This document shows positions 15,118 through 18,565 of a DNA stretch of 18,565 nt, piece by piece. The stretch's first letter is position 1. Every line of letters starts with the position of its first letter. This DNA comes from Clostridia bacterium (lineage in GTDB: Bacteria; Bacillota; Clostridia; Lutisporales; Lutisporaceae). The stretch spans positions 1-18,565 of the forward strand of contig JAQSYB010000006.1 in the NCBI GenBank assembly GCA_029256365.1. Direction: 5' to 3'. The notes below the pieces were generated by a model that searched no databases, was not told the DNA's origin, and saw only the letters and a list, made by a program, of their open reading frames with translations. A program made the translations under genes and the position numbers.

Positions 15118-15549
15118 ATGGAGACTGATTCAGTATCACAAATTGAGCTTTTACTTCGAGGTATTTGTTTTGACATCAAGCAAAAAGGAAGAGAAATACT
15201 TTTGGATTATGATATTACACCACCACAGTTTAATGCACTGCAATTTTTAGTAAATGAGGGAGAGCTGACAATAAGCGAGTTAAGCAATAAATTATTTTTG
15301 GCACCCAGTACCATAACAGATTTAATAGACAGAATGGAAAAGAACGCTTTGGTCATGAGAAAGAAGGATGACAAGGACAGAAGAATTGTAAAGCTGCAAG
15401 TTCTAGAAAAGGGAAATTTGCTTATAAATCAAGTAATATCAAGACGGTGCAGCTATCTGCAGATGATTCTCAAGGATATGCCGGTTGATGATATGGACAG
15501 GCTAATAAAGGGTCTTGAATTTATCCATGTCAAATCTATTTCGTTTTAA
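15118..15549 (+). CDS. MarR-family transcriptional regulator
   Basis: The 143-residue protein has the MarR winged-helix fold. The recognition region ISELSNKLFLAPSTITDLIDRMEKNALVMRK is followed by the wing DDKDRRIVKLQVLEKG, with the conserved D-x-R. Helices at both ends would form the dimer interface. MarR proteins usually repress nearby genes and are released by small aromatic or toxic ligands, or by oxidation. Its start ATG follows aggggg. A perfect palindrome at the promoter is the likely operator. The MFS gene starts 13 nt after its stop, so regulator and transporter form one operon. The inducer cannot be told from sequence. Confidence 0.93.
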   Translation: METDSVSQIELLLRGICFDIKQKGREILLDYDITPPQFNALQFLVNEGELTISELSNKLFLAPSTITDLIDRMEKNALVMRKKDDKDRRIVKLQVLEKGNLLINQVISRRCSYLQMILKDMPVDDMDRLIKGLEFIHVKSISF

Positions 15550-15562
15550 GTGGGGTAGTCTT

Positions 15563-16816
15563 ATGAAAGATATTTTAAGAAAGATGCTGCCAAATTATTA
15601 TACTGATATCAAATCACAGAACATGTATTTTTACTTGATGAACGGAGTATTGTTTACTTTAGTAGTCAATCTTTATAAGCCCTTTGCACAGAAATTATTA
15701 TATAGGCTGGGTGGCGTAGAAACACATGTTTCGCTTTATAATTCATTACCTGGATTGATTGCTCTATTTGGTATTATTCCAGGGGTTCTTTATATGTGCA
15801 AAACCACCAGCAAAAAGAAAACATTGTCTGGCATTTTTCTTTTAAGTAGATTCTGTGTATTTTTATATGCCTTTGTACCTTTTTTACCGGGACATTTACA
15901 GCCAATTGCCTTTGTATTGATCACAGCCCTAATGAATTTTCCAGAATCAGTTTCAGCTACAGCACTGCAAAGCATAACTGCTGACGTTTTTGGTGAAAGG
16001 GATAGAGCCAGGGCGATTACCGCTAGAAATAAATTCACAACCGTAGCCAATTTTCTATCCTTGATACTATTGTCACAAATATTAAAGGTATTTGGAAATA
16101 CCAATGAAAAAGCAATTATGATTTATCAGTGGTTCTTTGTATTGGCATTTATTATTGGTTTAATAGAGATATTTACCTTTAGAAGATTAAAGGAAACGAC
16201 ACAAACTCCACAAAATTGCATCAATTTAAAGGAGTCATTAAAGGAAGTCTTTCGAAATAAGGCGTATTTGGGATTTTTGGCATGCTCCTTGACCTTTCAC
16301 TTTGGTTGGCAAATGGGGTGGCCATTGTTTGGGATCTATCAAATAGAATATCTTATGGCTGATGAGACTTGGATCACAATTTTAAGCGTGACTTCCAGTA
16401 TCGTCATGTTTTTCAGCTTTGGTTTTTGGAGCCGAACCATAGAAAAGAAGGGAAATAACTTTGTAGCAGCCTTTGCAACGATGGGTATGGCGGCTACTCC
16501 TGTACTCTATGTATTGTCACATAATCTCGTAGTACTAACATTATCTGGCTTGATTATGGGATTCTTTACGGCCGGGACTACCACTGTCCTATTGAATTTC
16601 TTACTGGAGGTTTCTCCAGAAAAAAATAGAATTATGTATGTTGCGGTTCATGCTACCTTAACAAATGTTACGCTGTTTATTGGACCGTTGATTGGGGATA
16701 TGGTTCTAAAATCCAGCAATATCTATACTGCCTTATTGGTGACAGCATTGATGAGGTTTATAGGAAGTGTGACCTTTATGAAAAGAAGAAAAATAGATAA
16801 GAGCGTTCAGATATAG
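15563..16816 (+). CDS. MFS transporter, probable MarR-controlled efflux pump
   Basis: The 417-residue protein is hydrophobic through its length, consistent with 12 membrane helices. An MFS motif-A-like loop (ADVFGERDRARAITARNK) lies in the first half and a charged central loop (RRLKETTQTPQNCINLKE) separates the halves. It is a major facilitator of unknown substrate; export of a drug or metabolite sensed by the MarR protein is inferred from the operon. ATG 15563 has tggggtag upstream and was chosen over an earlier in-frame ATG at 15515, which overlaps the regulator gene and has no site. The stop codon is part of a long terminator stem. Confidence 0.9.
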   Translation: MKDILRKMLPNYYTDIKSQNMYFYLMNGVLFTLVVNLYKPFAQKLLYRLGGVETHVSLYNSLPGLIALFGIIPGVLYMCKTTSKKKTLSGIFLLSRFCVFLYAFVPFLPGHLQPIAFVLITALMNFPESVSATALQSITADVFGERDRARAITARNKFTTVANFLSLILLSQILKVFGNTNEKAIMIYQWFFVLAFIIGLIEIFTFRRLKETTQTPQNCINLKESLKEVFRNKAYLGFLACSLTFHFGWQMGWPLFGIYQIEYLMADETWITILSVTSSIVMFFSFGFWSRTIEKKGNNFVAAFATMGMAATPVLYVLSHNLVVLTLSGLIMGFFTAGTTTVLLNFLLEVSPEKNRIMYVAVHATLTNVTLFIGPLIGDMVLKSSNIYTALLVTALMRFIGSVTFMKRRKIDKSVQI

Positions 16817-16862
16817 CAAAGCAGCACAGCTACACAGCTGTGCTGCTTTGCTACTTTACTTA
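16814..16862 (+). terminator. Long hairpin closing the marR-MFS operon
   Basis: A perfect 18-bp stem (16814-16831 with 16836-16853) has a 4-nt loop (acac); it begins in the MFS stop codon. The tail (ctttactt) has few T, so it may act as a terminator or an mRNA 3'-end stabiliser. Confidence 0.65.
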
Positions 16863-16868
16863 ATAGTT

Positions 16869-16885
16869 TATACAATATTTGTATA
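16869..16885. promoter_or_regulatory. AT-rich palindrome upstream of the sensor kinase
   Basis: tatacaa (16869-16875) and ttgtata (16879-16885) are perfect 7-bp inverted repeats around tat, just before a TATAAT (16891-16896). It could be an operator over the kinase promoter; AT-rich chance palindromes are common, so confidence is low. Confidence 0.35.
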
Positions 16886-16954
16886 TATGTTATAATTTTG
16901 TATATAAGCTAAAATGCAGGGTTATTTTATCACATATGATCGAAAGGTATAGAA

Positions 16955-18565
16955 ATGATGGATGCGATATATCGTATTATGAAACTTTCCTCAAAGCTTG
17001 TGGAAGCGATTCCGCAGAATAATGATGATTTCTTATGGGAGCTGCTTGAGTTAAGCTTAAGCACCATACCTGAATCAGATTATGGAAGTATTTCTATAAT
17101 AGATGACAGCAATTGGAGATATGCTGCTGCCGTGGGACATAACTGGGAGCTGCTGCGTCAACTGTCTCTGAAAGCAGAATATTCATTGGGGCTGGAAAGT
17201 ACCGAAAAAAGCGTAGAAAGCAGTGTATATGTTCTTGAGAATATTCTAAGTCAAAATTCATTTATGCCAGCTTCCATACATAGACAATTTACTGAAGCTT
17301 TTATGCCTATGAAACAGTCCTTAATCGCTCCGATTCGATTCAATGGCAAATGCAGGGGGTATATCTGTCTAGATATAGCCAAAAGCAGTTTAAGGACCTT
17401 TGAGGGCGGCTCAGAGGAAACAATCAAGGCCATTGGAGATTTGGCTTCATTGTACTTAATGATGAGGGAAACCTATTTATTGAAGGCCGGCTTGGAGAAA
17501 ATTGCGGAGAAACAAAGAAAAGCTGTACATAGACTCCTTGATAATATAGGTCAGGGCTTGCTGACTTTTGGAAGTAATTTCATGGTACATCGGGATTATA
17601 GCAAGGAATGTCGAGCGGTATTTGGAAGGGATATAGAGAATAAAAGCTTTTCCCAGCTTATTTACCCAGATAACAGAGCGGAATCTCGATTTGTAGAAGA
17701 TTTACTGGATGAGATATTCAAGTGCAAGGAGCCCTATAAGACGGAAGTTTATATATCCCTGCTGCCAAAAGAGGTGGAACTGAACAATAAATATATAAAG
17801 CTTGAATATAAGCTGGTTGAGAATAGCGATACACCATTGGAAAAGGAACTAATGGTTATCATTACAGAGATAACTGAAAAAAAGCTGTTGGAAAACAAAG
17901 TGAAGGAAGACGCGGAAATTATACAAATGGTAGCAAATGTAGCGGGAAACTTCAACAGCTTTAAGGAGTGTATTAGAGAGTATCAGTATTTTTATGGCAG
18001 CAAGCTGCATGAAATAATGGAAAGCAAGCAGTCTATAAAATCGATATATGCCAATGTTTTTAGAGAAATTCATACGTTTAAAGGCAGCTTTGGTCAATTT
18101 GAAATGAGAAATTCTGTAGAAAAACTAAGCTCAATGGAAAATGCCTTGGCTTACATTGGGGGTGTGCTGGAGAGTCTAAGCTATAAAGACCTATGTGCAT
18201 TTATTTATTCCTTTGATATCATTGACTATTTAAATAAGGATATGGACATATTGAGTGAAAAACTAGGCAGTCACTTTTTTAGCCAGGGTGAAATGATATA
18301 TATTGATAAACAAAAGCTAGTTGAAATTGAGGCTGAGATTATTAATATTTGCAAACCCGTTGAGTGCAGAGCACTGCTGCCTTTAGTGAAAAGGTTGAAG
18401 TATAAGTCCCTAAAGGAAATGTTAAGCAGCTATCCTGATTATACCGCAAAGCTTGCAGAAAGATTAGAAAAGCCTATACATGCTTTCTCTATAACGGGAG
18501 ATGACATATTAATTGATAGTGAGAAATATAATTCTTTTGTAAAATCCTTGGTACATGTATTTAGA
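16955..18565 (+). CDS. GAF-PAS-HPt CheA-like histidine kinase (3' end cut by window)
   Basis: The reading frame is open from ATG 16955 to the window end, 537 residues, and continues beyond it. The N-terminal part (about 10-170) resembles a GAF sensor domain, then a PAS domain (about 192-310; LLDNIGQGLLTFGSNF and IYPDNRAE). A helical HPt-like domain (about 325-430) carries the motif REIHTFKGSFGQF with H373 as the likely phosphorylated histidine. The last residues (IDSEKYNSFVKSLVHVFR) match the start of a CheA-type ATPase domain, normally followed by N-x-xDHG. Domain order and motif indicate a CheA-like soluble sensor kinase rather than a classical HisKA kinase. A response regulator or receiver domain may follow outside the window. 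gaaagg lies 7 nt before ATG. Confidence 0.8.
   Translation, partial: MMDAIYRIMKLSSKLVEAIPQNNDDFLWELLELSLSTIPESDYGSISIIDDSNWRYAAAVGHNWELLRQLSLKAEYSLGLESTEKSVESSVYVLENILSQNSFMPASIHRQFTEAFMPMKQSLIAPIRFNGKCRGYICLDIAKSSLRTFEGGSEETIKAIGDLASLYLMMRETYLLKAGLEKIAEKQRKAVHRLLDNIGQGLLTFGSNFMVHRDYSKECRAVFGRDIENKSFSQLIYPDNRAESRFVEDLLDEIFKCKEPYKTEVYISLLPKEVELNNKYIKLEYKLVENSDTPLEKELMVIITEITEKKLLENKVKEDAEIIQMVANVAGNFNSFKECIREYQYFYGSKLHEIMESKQSIKSIYANVFREIHTFKGSFGQFEMRNSVEKLSSMENALAYIGGVLESLSYKDLCAFIYSFDIIDYLNKDMDILSEKLGSHFFSQGEMIYIDKQKLVEIEAEIINICKPVECRALLPLVKRLKYKSLKEMLSSYPDYTAKLAERLEKPIHAFSITGDDILIDSEKYNSFVKSLVHVFR

Overview
The window reads as a chromosomal stretch of a low-GC anaerobic Firmicute, most likely class Clostridia. 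The reasons are AT-rich intergenic DNA, strong GGAGG-type ribosome binding sites, an [FeFe]-hydrogenase-family gene, a stand-alone cysteine desulfurase/ThiI pair of the Firmicute type, and a PPDK-like protein. No rRNA, tRNA, CRISPR array, transposase or phage gene is visible.

Layout. 1-560: a small DUF1540 protein (+) converges on a 16-cysteine cytosolic copper-storage-type protein (-) across a shared GNRA-loop terminator. 600-1520: a textbook promoter drives a yybP-ykoY (Mn2+) riboswitch whose expression platform is an intrinsic terminator, followed by a UPF0016/GDT1 Mn2+ transporter. 1640-5480: an apparent three-gene operon, NifS-type cysteine desulfurase, thiI and a divergent [FeFe]-hydrogenase homologue, closed by a bidirectional terminator. 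5457-6557 (-): a DUF3810 membrane protein with a zinc-protease HExxH motif. 6671-6919: an unrecognised 82-aa protein. 6941-6972: a GC-rich palindrome. 7014-11096: a 1360-aa PPDK-like phosphotransferase that keeps the ATP-grasp and phosphohistidine domains, lacks the PEP/pyruvate barrel and carries about 870 residues of unassigned N-terminal sequence. 11242-12495: an unusually long glyceraldehyde-3-phosphate dehydrogenase. 12604-13377: an exported M15 peptidoglycan peptidase. 13521-14927 (-): a membrane GAF-GGDEF diguanylate cyclase. 15118-16816: a MarR regulator and MFS transporter operon with a near-ideal promoter and an operator-like palindrome. 16955-end: a GAF-PAS-HPt CheA-like histidine kinase cut by the window edge.

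How the genes relate. Cysteine desulfurase and ThiI form a known pair for tRNA 4-thiouridine synthesis; the hydrogenase homologue 23 nt downstream shares their probable transcript. The MarR protein probably represses its own operon and so controls the MFS pump. The Mn2+ riboswitch should turn on the exporter when manganese is high. The most novel object is the giant PPDK-like protein, whose acceptor substrate cannot be read from the sequence.
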